Below are positions 25,053 to 37,327 of a DNA stretch of 64,000 nucleotides, piece by piece; the first letter of the stretch is position 1, and each line of letters begins with the position of its first letter. The DNA comes from Impatiens glandulifera (Eukaryota > Streptophyta > Magnoliopsida > Ericales > Balsaminaceae). Location: assembly GCF_907164915.1 (NCBI RefSeq), contig NC_061863.1, forward strand, positions 2,975,840-3,039,839, in the 5' to 3' direction. The translations under genes were made by a program, and so were the position numbers. Under the pieces are notes generated by a model, which saw only the letters and a program-made list of their open reading frames with translations, made no database searches and was not told the origin of the DNA.

Positions 25053-25553
25053 TTAAAATTTAGTAGGGGTGTTGGGGAGAGAAAGTGAACGTCGAGTTTT
25101 GCAGATAAACTTGTGAATTAGTTTGAGAATTTGAGGTGGACGGCCGTCGTTGTAACATAAAACATTGAAATTAGAGAGATTTGCACAACATTTTGCACTG
25201 ACAGGTGCTCTCTTGAATACTCCATAAAATATTTGCTTTCCACAACCATTTAAAGCTATCATTGCTGACCGACAAATAGGTGCACGAAACAATGGCATTA
25301 AAGGTTTGGGAGGTGATGGAAATGCAGATGGAGTTGTAGGTGTTCTTCCAAACCGCCACCATGACCTTTTGGGTGGTGATGGGAATGCAGGTGGGGTGGT
25401 AGATGTTTCTTCAGACAATGAGCTTTTGGACGGTGATGGCAATGTAGAGTTGCGTGGTTTTCCAAATTCAAATTCAGATGCATGCGATGACTTGAGTGAA
25501 GGGGAAACAATTATGAAGGCTATTATTACAATTATCAAACTCTTTGAATTCAT
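25053..25553 (-). CDS. Secreted prolamin-like (ECA1/EC1-type) Cys-rich protein, 2-repeat linker
   Basis: 166 residues, single exon, signal peptide as in gene 2 and two linker repeats. Cys at 94, 104, 122, 123, 133 and 151 are intact. Differences from gene 2 cluster in the Cys-rich domain (IALNGCGKQ for KSLSGCGTQ, KRAPVSAKCCAN for RRTPVTPKCCEN), while the N-terminal half is nearly unchanged. That suggests either diversifying change in the domain or recent homogenisation of the N-terminal half. The promoter differs: the TATA box abuts a long T run. Secretion and family as for genes 1 and 2; partner or receptor unknown. Confidence 0.83.
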   Translation of the reverse strand: MNSKSLIIVIIAFIIVSPSLKSSHASEFEFGKPRNSTLPSPSKSSLSEETSTTPPAFPSPPKRSWWRFGRTPTTPSAFPSPPKPLMPLFRAPICRSAMIALNGCGKQIFYGVFKRAPVSAKCCANLSNFNVLCYNDGRPPQILKLIHKFICKTRRSLSLPNTPTKF

Positions 25554-25600
25554 TGCTACTATGAATATTTTGAGTTTATTGATATGGTATGGCTATATGT

Positions 25601-25629
25601 TTCTTTTTTTTTTTTTTTTTTTTTTATAG
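25601..25629 (-). promoter_or_regulatory. Gene 3 TATA region fused to a long A tract
   Basis: On the minus strand CTATA runs straight into about 23 A residues, where other paralogs read TATAAAAGAAGACATA. The tract lies about 50-75 bp before the ATG and could change nucleosome occupancy or start-site choice. Confidence 0.6.
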
Positions 25630-25869
25630 TAGAGGTAGATTAAGAAACCATCTAAATAAAGTACTAATATCAATATTATGAAAATTCTAATAAAATTTAT
25701 TTTAAACCATTTTCAAATTACTTAAATTTTCATCACTTTTGTTTTTACTTTAAGTGTAATTCATATTTGTATAATACAAAAAAAAGGAAAAAGAAGAAAG
25801 AAAAATGTAGTTGTTTAATCATGTTTGCCTCGAAAAAACGATTTTTTTAACTTTTAAGAAATAAATCAA

Positions 25870-26004
25870 GGTAGCTCACGGGTAAGAGTCGGGTTAAGTG
25901 ACCAAACGGTCACAGGTTAATTCACCTAGATTTTAAAATAAATTTTAAGTGAGGGACCACATAGATGTGGGGTGTCATTCTAGTTCTCCTTAATTAAAAA
26001 AAAT
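25870..26004 (+). mobile_element. tRNA-derived SINE (U3 copy)
   Basis: Orthologous to the U1 and U2 copies, with more substitutions (GGTAGCTCACGGGTAAGAG). Confidence 0.6.
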
Positions 26005-28120
26005 TAAATATAAATATCTTTTCGAAAATTTTGAAATTAAAATTAAATCAAATCAAATCAGAATGGTTTAAACACTAGTTTGTGACTAAAGAATTGTTAC
26101 CTAATTTTTTACAAAATTAGGAAAAATAAATAAATTATTGTCGTGTAGAACAATAACAATAATGCCTTCAAAATAGATTTTTAAGGTTCTGTGTTTGATT
26201 GTTTATTACATATGAGAAAAAGTCTTGGTGTTGTGTCTGTCTAATTGCCATTAGATACTTTCTCTACCCCTAATATTTTGACTACTCTTAGAAAGTATTT
26301 TACATTTATTTATTCGTTTATTTGACCATTTTATCCGATCTAAAATGTATAGACTATACCTTAATAATACATTTACAAGCAATACTTATTAAATAGGATA
26401 ATAATTTTAATTATAATTTTTATTAGTTACAAATAAATAAATTAATACTTTGAACGTGACAAAAAAATGAGAAAATAAGAGGAATTAAAATTTATTGATT
26501 TTATGATTATAAATAAATAATCTATGATTTTTTGAGATTTTATCAAATATTTAAAAATGAACCTAAAGATTTATTTTTATTAAAAACATTTGTTCTTTTA
26601 GAATCAACTTTGGGTACTTGAGTTACCTTAGTGTGTTCAATAAAGTTAAAATTAAATATTATTTAAAATTATTAGTCATTTATAAACTCATAAAATCGAT
26701 ATTTTATCTCATCGTATAAGTATAATACTTTTAACGGTAGGTGGATCGTTTGTTACTCATACCTATTAATGTGTCGGTGATATTTTCTCGAGTTCGTACT
26801 TTTCTTAGCAACAAAGGAGGTAAAATAATCGGATCTGAAGTTATATTTCGGGAGGAAGGTAGTCATTTGGTATAACTCTATCGAGTCAAGAATTTTTTAA
26901 GATGTCGATTTTTGTGCAATAAAGTGTTTATATACCATGTTCTAACCCGACAAAACAATGCTTTAGAATTGTTGTATTGAACCGGAATGTATAGTACTAA
27001 TCAAAACCTTTGACTTATTACTGATAAACTAATGACATTTTCAATGTCATAACTCTAAATTTAAATAAATTTATTTAGTCATTTAAACTTCTTAAAATTA
27101 TAGTTAGGAGAATTTTTATAAAAAAAACAAATCAAAAACAAAATGAGACACGAACAGACTAGACAAGAGAAATCAAATGTGTCAAAAGAGAAATGGCAAT
27201 AATGAATCAAACACTTAGTTAGAAGAGGCTATCTTATTTAAGATAGAGTTTGTCCGGATTCTCTAAATCTATAAATTAATTTATGTGATGGTTAAATTTT
27301 CAAAATATTAGACATTAACACTTTAAAATATTGTGTATTCTTAATTTCAAAATATTAACACTTTATAATCTTGTCTAATCTTAATGGGAGTATTCCTGTT
27401 TTGACGTATAAAAATTGTAATATCTCGACATTTGTTTTCTTTTTGAAAACGGCGTTTAACTAGATAGTCTTGACCCGTGCCTTCTCTTGCTCTCAAATTC
27501 TGAGTGGGATGAGAAAGCGTAATGATAGGCTAAAACTAGAGTTCATAAAAAATATTCGACCTTTTTAAATTATGTGGCTTACATTCTTCTCGAACCTCGT
27601 AAAATGAGACAAAAAAATGACTTTCTCGAAAGTCATCTCGTCTTAAAATGAAGTGAAAATCGAAATAAGACTTAATTAAATTTAGACTAGCTTTGGTTTG
27701 AAAGAGTCGTTACTAAATTTTATTAATATTAGGAAAATAAAATGATGCATGTATGAACACGGGTTTTGAGATTTTGTTTATGGTTAGTTGATTGGTTAAA
27801 AATGAGAAATGACATCGCCTCTATGTCTCATGCGCACACCCCGAAGGGTGGTCTCTAGTATAAACATTTGGTCATTTATTAAAATACATATTTTATACAA
27901 TTTTGAATTAAAGAAGGTTTTCAATATAATTTATATCCACATGTTTCTAAATTTCCTACTTACGCCCAGACATAAAACTATCAAATTATTTCTTATTTGT
28001 TTATAGGGAATGCGTCTATATCGTAATCATGTTATATTAAATAAATTTAATTATTGAAAGGATCGTGTACCTATATCATAGTGGCAAAGAAGAAGGCGAA
28101 ATCTGAAATGATTCCAAAAA
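26005..28120. other. Old noncoding spacer of U3
   Basis: Counterpart of 1937-4000, more diverged, with no gene. Ends at the Helitron insertion point. Confidence 0.4.
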
Positions 28121-29082
28121 TCTATATATAAAATGATGCTTAATTTTTAAAGTGTCCGGATTGTCGGGTCGAGAGTTGTGGTTAATTTGGATATATATAT
28201 ATGAGAGTAAATGAATACTTGGGTCGGATTGTGGGTTGACCCGCCCATAAACTTAAAACGGTTAAAAATAAAATTAAAAATGATATATGTATGTTTCGAA
28301 CTTGCAACCTAACAAAACAAATACAAACATTTAACCAACTAAGCTAATAAAACTTTATATTTTAAATTTAACACCAAATTAGATGAACGCGCAACATATT
28401 AACAATATAAGTTGAACTTTTTAACTAACTAATCTATATATATATAATGATGCTTAATTTTTAAAGTATCCGGATTGCCGGATTAGGAGTTGTGGTTAAT
28501 TTAGATATATATGTGAGAGTAAGTGGATACTTGAGTCGGATTGTGGGTTGATCCGCCTATAAACTTAAAATGGTTAAAAATAAAATTAAAAATGTTATAT
28601 GTATGTTTCGAATTTGCAACCTAACAAAACAGGTATAATGCTTTAACCAACTAGGCTAATCAAACTTTATATTTTAAATCAACTCCAAATTTGATGAACG
28701 TTAGACATTTTAATAATATAAGTTCAACTTTTTAACTAACTAATATATATATATAATGATGCTTAATTTTTAAAGTGTCCGGATTGCCGGATCGAGAATT
28801 GTGGTTAATTTAGATATATATGTGAGAGTAAATGGATACTTGGGTCGGATTGTGGGTTGACCCATCCATAAACTTAAACGGTTAAAAATAAAATTAAAAA
28901 TGCTATATGTATATTTCGAATTTGCAACCAAACAAAACAAGTACAACCTTTTAACCAACTTAGTTAATAACATTTTATATTTTAAATTCAACACCAAATT
29001 AGATGAACGCGAGACATTTTAACAATATAAGTTCAACTTTGTAACTAATATATATATAATGATACTTAATTTTTAAAGTTTG
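28121..29082 (+). repeat. Tandem 303-314 bp repeats of the Helitron 5' end
   Basis: ATGATGCTTAATTTTTAAAG recurs at 28133, 28447 and 28756, with a diverged start at 29059, so there are three full copies and a partial fourth. Each copy carries a minus-strand tRNA-like block with an A box (TTAGCTTAGTTGGTTAAA) and a B box (AAGTTCGAAAC). Confidence 0.85.
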
Positions 29083-29787
29083 ATAGTGGTCAAAATATAT
29101 ATTCATACACAAAATTATAAATTTATTTCCACAGTCATAAGCGATCTAGCGGTTAAAGTGTTAACATTTCATACTAGTGACTATGGTTTGAATCCCTACA
29201 AAAGAAGTAATTATTATATGTTAGTGTGCGGAACTTGATATTTGAAACGGCGCGGTTAAAATGTTAACATTTCATACTGGTGACTAGGGTTAGAATCCCT
29301 ACAAAAGAAGTAATTATTATATGAAACGGAAGTGAGAATGTTGGTTTGAGTAACCCAAACATTGGTGAAAAAAATATAAATTTTATGAAGGAAATGTTGG
29401 CTTGAGTGATGCAAACATTTGTGATAAAAATTAAAGGTTCGTCCGTGGAGGAAATGTCGGCTTGAGTAACACAAATTTTAGTAATACTTAAGGGTTTATG
29501 CCTAAAGGTGTAATCGAATATTTAAGAATGCACCATCGAATTTGGTTATTAAATAATCAAAATAATTATAGATATAAAAATATAAAAACTTAAATGAATT
29601 GGTTAGATGAATTTTTTAATATTCTTATTTTTTTTCTAATAAGTAATATTACCGATTAAAACTTTATATTTGATTGGTAATTTGATCCAAATTTAATGTT
29701 TGAATATTTGTTTTATCGAAACTACTTTTATTTCCACATAATGAATGTTTTCAATTTATATGTGAAAATGCATAAGTTACATTCTAG
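28121..29787 (+). mobile_element. Non-autonomous Helitron 1 (U3 only)
   Basis: Starts TCTATATATA after an A and ends CTAG before a T, as Helitrons insert between A and T. The flanks (GATTCCAAAAA and TTTATAATAATATAC) join to give the uninterrupted U1 sequence near 3980-3997. No Rep/helicase. The first ~940 bp is a tandem triplication of its own 5' end. Further in, two partial tRNA-like segments (29135-29215, 29245-29310) occur. A strong terminal hairpin is not obvious. Confidence 0.68.
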
Positions 29788-30752
29788 TTTATAATAATAT
29801 ACTAAAATACCAGGTTTAATAACCAGATAATGTAGAAATTTTATTATGATTTTTAGAGTCACCAAATAAAAGGTACACAGCAAGTAGGGATGACAACGGG
29901 TACCATATTCGTCGGGTAGTGAAGTACCCATCTATGAACCCAATTTTTATTTTACTACCCGATCCAGACCCCGACCTCGAACCCGGCATGTATCTCTATT
30001 TATACCCCATTCCCGATTACCCGATTCAAGTGTGAAATTATGTTTATTTTTTTAAATATACTAAATATTAAAATAAATATTATATTTTAATTAACACATT
30101 TAAACTAAATAATTTAAAATTATTATAAATTAAATCTAATATCTTATCTAATATGTTATTATAAAATATAATTGACCAAAAAATATTAATAAATATATAT
30201 TTTATCCTTAAACAACAGTTAATCATCCATACTACATAATATAAATTTATGCATACTACATAATATAAATAAATTCATACTACAAAATATAAATTAACTT
30301 AAAACGGATATAACAATATACTTACATAAACTTCAAAATATTCATCATCAATGCAATTTTCTCACACAAAAAATACATCCGTCTTGAATAGTCTTGTAGA
30401 AGTTACAGAAAAATGTTAAATGTTAACTTTGTTGTTGCTGCTAAAATGGAAGAAGAAGTTACAAAATAGAGATCAAACATTAAGTTAATAAACAAGTATA
30501 AGATTATAAAAATTGAAGAACAAACGTAAATTTATTAGTAATATCGAAATTTAAAAAACACAGTTAAAAATATTACTTATTTGAATAGTTATGTTATAAA
30601 GGTTGAACAATATAACAATCCTTTTTATTATTGGAGATTTGAAGTTATAATAAAAACTAGAGAAGGTTAAAGATAGAAGTAGAAGTAAGTTTGAAAGAAG
30701 ATAAAAAATAATGATGGTTAATATACTTATGATTTTGGATAAATATTACTTA

Positions 30753-33118
30753 TCTATATATATCTAATGATGCTTAAGAAATAAAATGTAGGGTGATATT
30801 CACGCTCTCACCACATATCACATAGGTTTATTATATTTTATAAATGTTTCTCTCTCTTGTCATAATTACTTATTCATAAATACTAATTTATCTCTCATAC
30901 CATAATTATTAATTTATTTTTTCTAATTAATTTTTATTTTATTTTACTTATTTTTCTTTTCTAATTATACATATAATTTTTGTTCATTAACTTTATATAA
31001 ACTTATATTTAATATTATATATATATATATATTTATAATATACATAATAATACTATATGAGTTTAAATAATTTATTAAACTTAAAATAAAATTACAAATT
31101 TTACTTTTATATTCATTTCTCTCTCATATTCATAATATACCTTCCTAATTAATTTCCGTTTTGTAACACTAATAATTAATTTATTTTTATTTTTTTCCTC
31201 AATTATATATATATATATATTTCATATTTTCTTACACATCATTTTTATAATTTTTTTCATAAAATAAAATTTATAAATATTTTAATTTATTAAAAAATTA
31301 ATATTAAGCGTTTCTCTCTCCTAAAATCTATAATAGTATATTTTATCATTAATTTTATATAAATATATTTTTTTTTTCTTCCTATTATCCTTCTGTGAAT
31401 ATTTATTATTTATACACTTAATTAATTAATTTTTTTTTATTCATTATATATTTTATCTATTATTAATTAACAAGGATTAAATATTTATATATACATAAAA
31501 TTTTAAATTCAATTTAAAAAATACAAGTGGTTATGGTTAAAGTGTTCACATATTTATTATTTATATAATTAATTAATTAATTTTCTTTTATTTATTATAT
31601 ATTTTATCTATTACTAATTAACAAGGATTAAATATTTATACATACATAAAATTTTAAATTAAATTCAAAAAATACAAGTAGTCTAATGGTTAAAGTGTTC
31701 ACATTTCATATTAGAGACCAGAGTTCGAGTAAAATGCGTATGTGAATTTGTTTGTGATTAATGAGGAAGGCCAAAAATAAGGGTAAGATGGCATGTCTGA
31801 GTCCCTATGTATTTGAGTCCCTACATAAACGAAGATAATATATATAATAATGTTTAAAACAAAAAATTTAGGGTGATATTTACCAAAATTTTACACATTT
31901 TATATGAATTTCTCATCAAATTCTCACAGTACAATTATCTCTCTTTTCTCTTTAGGAGGTGGGTGTCGACAACGGAAGAAAGACCAGAGAAAAATATTCG
32001 ATCTTGATTTGAAGAAAAAACGGGAAGCGAATGAATACGAGGATTCAAAATTAAAAGGAAATCGATGATTTCTCTACCTCCGTGGATTCTGAATTTTTTT
32101 AAAAAAAAATTAAAACTAATTAATTTTTTATTTTTACACATTTTATATGATTTTCTAATCAAATTCTCACGGTTTATCAAATTATCGCGTTACATTTGTC
32201 TCTCCTTTCTCCTTAGGTTTAGGTCTTTCTTAAATCGATACTCATTTCTCTTTAGGTATATGTAGCATGAGAAGAGGAGGAGGGCGACGCCGACGTGATG
32301 GAGAAGAGCGACGATGATGCAACGGAGGAGGGCGACGATGATGCAAGAGAGACATAAAGGAAAATATTCGATCTTGATTTGAAAAAAAATGAGAAGCGAA
32401 TGAAGACGAAGATTCGAAATCAAGAGTAAGACGAGTATTCTCTGTCTCCGTAGATTTAGAAAAGAAAATATTTTTTTTTATTTTTACACATTTTATATAA
32501 ATTTCTCATCAAATTCGTCTCTCCTTTCTTCTTAGGTCTAGGTATTTCTTAAATTGACTCTCATTTCTCCTTAGGTATAAGTAGCACGATAAATGGAGGT
32601 GGGCAACGACGATGCGACGAAGGAGGGCGACGACGACGTAAGAGAGACCTAGAAGAAAAAATTCGGCTTGATTTGAAGAAAATTGGGAAGCAAAAGAAGA
32701 CGATGATTTGAAATCAAGAGGAACCCGGTAATTCTCTTTCTCCAAAGATTTAATTTTTTTTATATTATTAATTTTTTTTCTATAACAAAACCTAATAAGA
32801 TATTTTATAAGAAAATTATAAATAAAATTGTATTTTAATAAATAATATTAATTTTTTAATTATTTTTATATATATAATACAAAAATATAATAAATATTAT
32901 ATATATATATTTATATATATATAAATAATACAAAATATATTTAACTCTATATTTTGATATGTTTTAAATAATTGATAAATATTTATTAATTTAATTTATA
33001 ATATTATTATAAATATATATATTTTTATACAAAATATTATAAAATTGAATTTTTTTTCTTAATAAAAATAATAATTAATGATATTGTTTAACCAAAATAA
33101 AATTATATATATAATAAC

Positions 33119-33164
<46 letters not shown>

Positions 33165-33698
33165 TAAAACAAGAGTTTTATGGTGTTTGACATAAAAAAG
33201 ATGGTTCAATATTATTTTTTAATAGACATTTCACATATATTATAATTAATATTTTGACTTTCAATGTATAATAAATTATTTTCGAAATTTTTGAGAGGAT
33301 ATAATGAAGCTGAAATAATTATGTACAAAAGAGAAAAAAAAATACAAACATATTTTCCTCAAATATTATTTTCGCCAATTTAAGATAGTGGGATAATTCA
33401 CGTTAATTTGTTTTTAATTAAATTAATAAAACTAAAAAAACTAAATTTTTGAATAAATGACCATATCTGTATTATTTTATTTTAGTTATATTTTTAAAAA
33501 TAAATCTATAAAGAAAAATTATAATAAATTTGAGATTAGATAACTTCACAAAATATTAATAAAAATAGAAATGTGAAAGAATATACACACAATATGAAAA
33601 CCGTTAATATAGTATATAGTGTGATTAAATTATTTTAATATAGAAATTTTAATTTTTTTTATAAATTGTCCGTTTGCATCGCACAGAAATTATGCTAG
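30753..33698 (+). mobile_element. Non-autonomous Helitron 2 (U3 only)
   Basis: Starts TCTATATATATCTAATGATGC after ACTTA and ends TTTGCATCGCACAG..CTAG before TTTG. The short GC hairpin upstream of CTAG resembles degraded Helitron 3' termini. Joining the flanks gives TTACTTA-TTTGAATAG, found intact at 30568-30582. The interior is very AT-rich with a tandem ~145-bp repeat (31410-31690), a tRNA-like segment near 31676-31735 and a triplicated GC-richer block. No Rep/helicase. Confidence 0.65.
31889..32765. repeat. Triplicated possible gene fragment inside Helitron 2
   Basis: Three diverged copies start TTTTTACACATTTTATAT (near 31889, 32132, 32482). Each continues with a pyrimidine run ending TTTCTCCTTAGGT, which resembles an intron acceptor, then a purine-rich GAGGAGGGCGACGA block and ATTCGATCTTGATTTGAA. 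It may be captured host exon/intron sequence. I do not recognise the source gene and no copy has a convincing ORF. Confidence 0.5.
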
Positions 33699-34478
33699 TT
33701 TGAATAGTTATGTTATAAATGTTGAACAATATACTTATGAAAGAAGTAAGTTTTATTATAATGATGTTGGCCTGACTTATGGTTTTGGATAAATAGAAAA
33801 TAAATACTTTATTTATTGTAATGATGGTTAATATAATGATAGTTAAGATGTGAAATTTGAAAAGTCATTTAAATTTTAACAATATATATATATATATTAA
33901 TATATTCGGGTATAGTGTTTGAGTTTCCAATACTACTCATCCTCGACCGCGAACCTGAACCCGAGCCCGATTTTAAATACATAAATCCGATCATCGGGTA
34001 CCCATAGGTATCGGGTATACGGTTTACCCATTTTCATCCCTAATTGCAAGGCTGCAAGTTGAACAAAATAATAGCACATTTATAAAATCTATGTATGCAT
34101 ATTTTTACTATTGAAGTCATGATCAATTTTTTTTAAGTATAATATTCATTAATAAGTGAGTATGAGTTTATATTTTAAATAAATTCTCTCTCAATGTTGA
34201 CTCAATGTCGATGATTATGAAATATATAGGAAAAAATTCTATCATTTTAATAAAATATCTTTTTTAACGTTTTTTATAGTAGGAAAATTAAGATTTAAAA
34301 GGTTATTGAATTTTAAGTTTTTGTAACAACTTTAATAGAATATTATATTTTATTTTCCTCTCCAAAATTGAAATTTTAAAAGTTGGTTGAATTTTATGAT
34401 TTTCCATCTTTATATATCAGATATTAAAAAAAAGTATCATCTAATATGAAGATGTACAAATGATTCACATAAACATAA

Positions 34479-35331
34479 GGTAGTGTTTGGTACGTGGTAC
34501 AAATTATATAGGGTATAAGTTGTATAGAGGTATAAATTGTAACGAGGTATAAATAATATAAGGTAGTATAAATTGTATAGGTTATTGATGTTTGGTAAGA
34601 ATTATAAAAAATGGTATAAGTTGTATATGATTTATAATTTTGTGTTTGGTATAAAAATATAGTATAAGTTGTATAAACAATAAATATTAATTTAAAATTA
34701 TTATTATATTTATTTATTTATATTATAAATAATATTGTTTATTATTATAAATTATTGTTTTGTTATTATTTAATAATTAATGTAATTTTAATTAAAATAT
34801 AAAAAATTAATTATAATATAAATGATAAATTATGTTTATTTAATTTTAATATTATTAATAATTTTAATTAAATAAACTAAAATAAAAATATTATTTATAA
34901 TATAAGTAAATATAGAAAATAATAATTAATAAAATTATCGTTATAAAAATAAATAAATATTTTTTAATTAAAATATTGACTATTTAAAAAAATATATATT
35001 AAAAATGATTATATATAATAATAATAATATTAAAACTAAATAAAATATTTAATATATTATACAATAATATGTTATATATAATATTAATAAAAAATATAAT
35101 AAGAAATTAAAAATTAAACTATACAAAATAGTGTTGTACCTAGGGGGATTAGTTACTATTTTATACCAGATATAAGGTATAAATTATATAGGGGTATAAT
35201 TTATACAACAGTAAAAATATAAAAGAACACCATATTAAAATACTATTGGTATAACACTACCAATAACACTATTGGTATAGTTTATACTATACCAATAGTG
35301 TAGTACCCCTCTATACCCCTAACCAAACATA
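34479..35331. mobile_element. TIR MITE (U3 only)
   Basis: Begins GGTAGTGTTTGGTACG and ends CTAACCAAACATAC. Other units read straight through (AAACATAAATCTATAAC). Subterminal DNA is rich in GTATAAGTTGTATA variants. Near the right end is a perfect 14-bp stem (35268-35281 with 35286-35299, ACTATTGGTATAGT) with a 4-base loop. Middle is AT-rich and noncoding. Superfamily uncertain. Confidence 0.65.
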
Positions 35332-37327
35332 CAAATCTATAACGCTACATATACTAATAAAAATACAATTAAAAATATGATTTATACTAATAAAAATACA
35401 ATTAAAAATATGATTTTTTTTTTCATGGTTCAAATCTTGACACACATATATTTATTATTTTATATGTTTTATGTTTTCTTTTAAACATATCTTTATTTAA
35501 TTATAATTATAATATATTTTATTTTAAGTTAAATAATTATTTTATTATCTAATTTATTAAAATTTTATTATAAGATTCAATTAGTTTTTTATTCTTTAAT
35601 TTATTATATATATATATATATATATATTCTTTAGTCTATTATATTATAAATATATATTTATTATTTTTCAATAATTACACTAATAAATCGACTGAATCTA
35701 CTTAATAACCGACTAAACCGAACCAACTAATAAACCGACTTTATATGAGATGGTTTGTTGAATTGAGACGTTACTTAAAGATGAATTGTTACTAGAGACA
35801 CTAATTACTTTAATAATTTTTTAAAAATTGGAGCAAACTAAATGAAAGATATTGTAATAAATTCATTAAAGTTAGGTCCTGTTTGGTTTGAATAATCAGT
35901 AAATAATTTACTATCTTTTCAAAATAACTATTTTTCACCAAAATATTTTCTATATAATTTGTGTAAAAATTAGTTGACATGATATATCAATGATCACATG
36001 AAATATTTACTATTGACTTGCTTCATTTCATATTTAGACAATTGTTCCTATAACTCAATTTTTCTTAATTTAATGGAGAACTGCAAATAAAAATATCGTT
36101 AAAATTCAACAAAAGTTTTTTCATATCATTGATTTAGTATTGAAATTATTTTGTCTTTCTCAACCCGCAAAATAATGCTTTAGAATTGTTATATTCAGGG
36201 ACGGCTCTGTGTTAAACGCAAGCTCTAGGGAAGCCCATCCTCGGGGCAGCCTATTTAATAAAAAAAAAATTATGTAATTAAATTTAAGAGTTGTTGTAGC
36301 ATAAAAGTGTATAGAATATTAAATTATTGTGGAAAATATGATTTTTATTTGGGTTAGGTTCAAATATAAAAAAAAAAAAAACAATTGTTTAAACAATTTT
36401 CTAAAAATAAAATTAAGGGTAACCAAATTCTTTTCACGGTTCCAATCAAAACACTTGTTTAATAACGGATGGCATTTCTCATTGTCATGACTCATAACCC
36501 TTCATTTAGGTAAGATTGTTAGTTACTTATACTATCTGCAAATAGAATGTATAAAAAAGAAACAAAAAAAAAAAAACAAAGTCAAATCAAATAAGCCATA
36601 AGAGAAATGTCAACAATGAATCAAACACCGTATTAATGTTCAGTATCGTTTCTGAATTTTTTTTGGAAGGATTATTCCGACACAACATGATTGCTTTATT
36701 TGTCTTTCTTTACCTCTCTCATTATTATAGAACTCAAACGAATTTGTATATATAGTCACTTTTAAAAAAAATTTAAATTTTTGGATTTTTTATATTGAAA
36801 TTTTAATTTTTGCAAATTTATAATATTATTTAATATCTAGATTCTCGTTTAATTGTTTTGTTTTTTAATGTTATTTTATATTATTTGTAAATTAATATTC
36901 CATTCCATCTTTATTTGAATTAACGAGAATTAACTCCTTATAAAGACAAATAATTATTAAAGTCGAGAATAATTTTCAATGAAAATAAATTATTAGTAGA
37001 AGTAGGCAAAATATTTTGGAATCACTAAACAAGTGAAGCATTTTAAGATGTTCTTAAATATTCCATGTAAGGAGGTACGATATTTTTTTATTAAAGAAAT
37101 AATAAAAAATAAAGAAGAAATTGCAAGAGATTATTATAAATTTATTTAAAATTTATGAAAATTCAAGTGAGATAAATGGGCTTTTATATCCTCGGATGTG
37201 TTTGAAAGGCTTGATTCAGAAAATGACACAAAAGATGAATAATATTTTTATTTTAAAAGATTGGTAATTGATCTGGACAGCTCCTCCAATTGATACCAAT
37301 CTAAAACATGAAACAATGTCCAGCAGC
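35332..37327. other. Spacer and 3' flank of gene 4
   Basis: Colinear with 7380-8400 and 9380-10597 but without the TRIM (empty site AAATAGAATGTATAAAAAAG near 36540). No gene seen. Confidence 0.5.

Larger units (their letters stand above)
29885..34043. mobile_element. hAT-like TIR element (U3 copy), split by Helitron 2
   Basis: Ends TAGGGATGACAACGGGTA and TTTTCATCCCTAA, flanked by GCAAG (29880-29884) and GCAAG in TTGCAAG (34044-34050). Contains the empty sites of the Copia and foldback element. Confidence 0.6.
24505..36758. repeat. Segmental duplication unit U3
   Basis: Colinear with U1/U2 but clearly more diverged. It lacks Copia, foldback element and TRIM at their sites, and has its own Helitrons and MITE. 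Confidence 0.85.

Noticed and set aside
28280..28350. Possible tRNA genes in the 310-bp repeats
   Set aside because: Only tRNA-like promoter boxes remain; no acceptor stem pairing was found.
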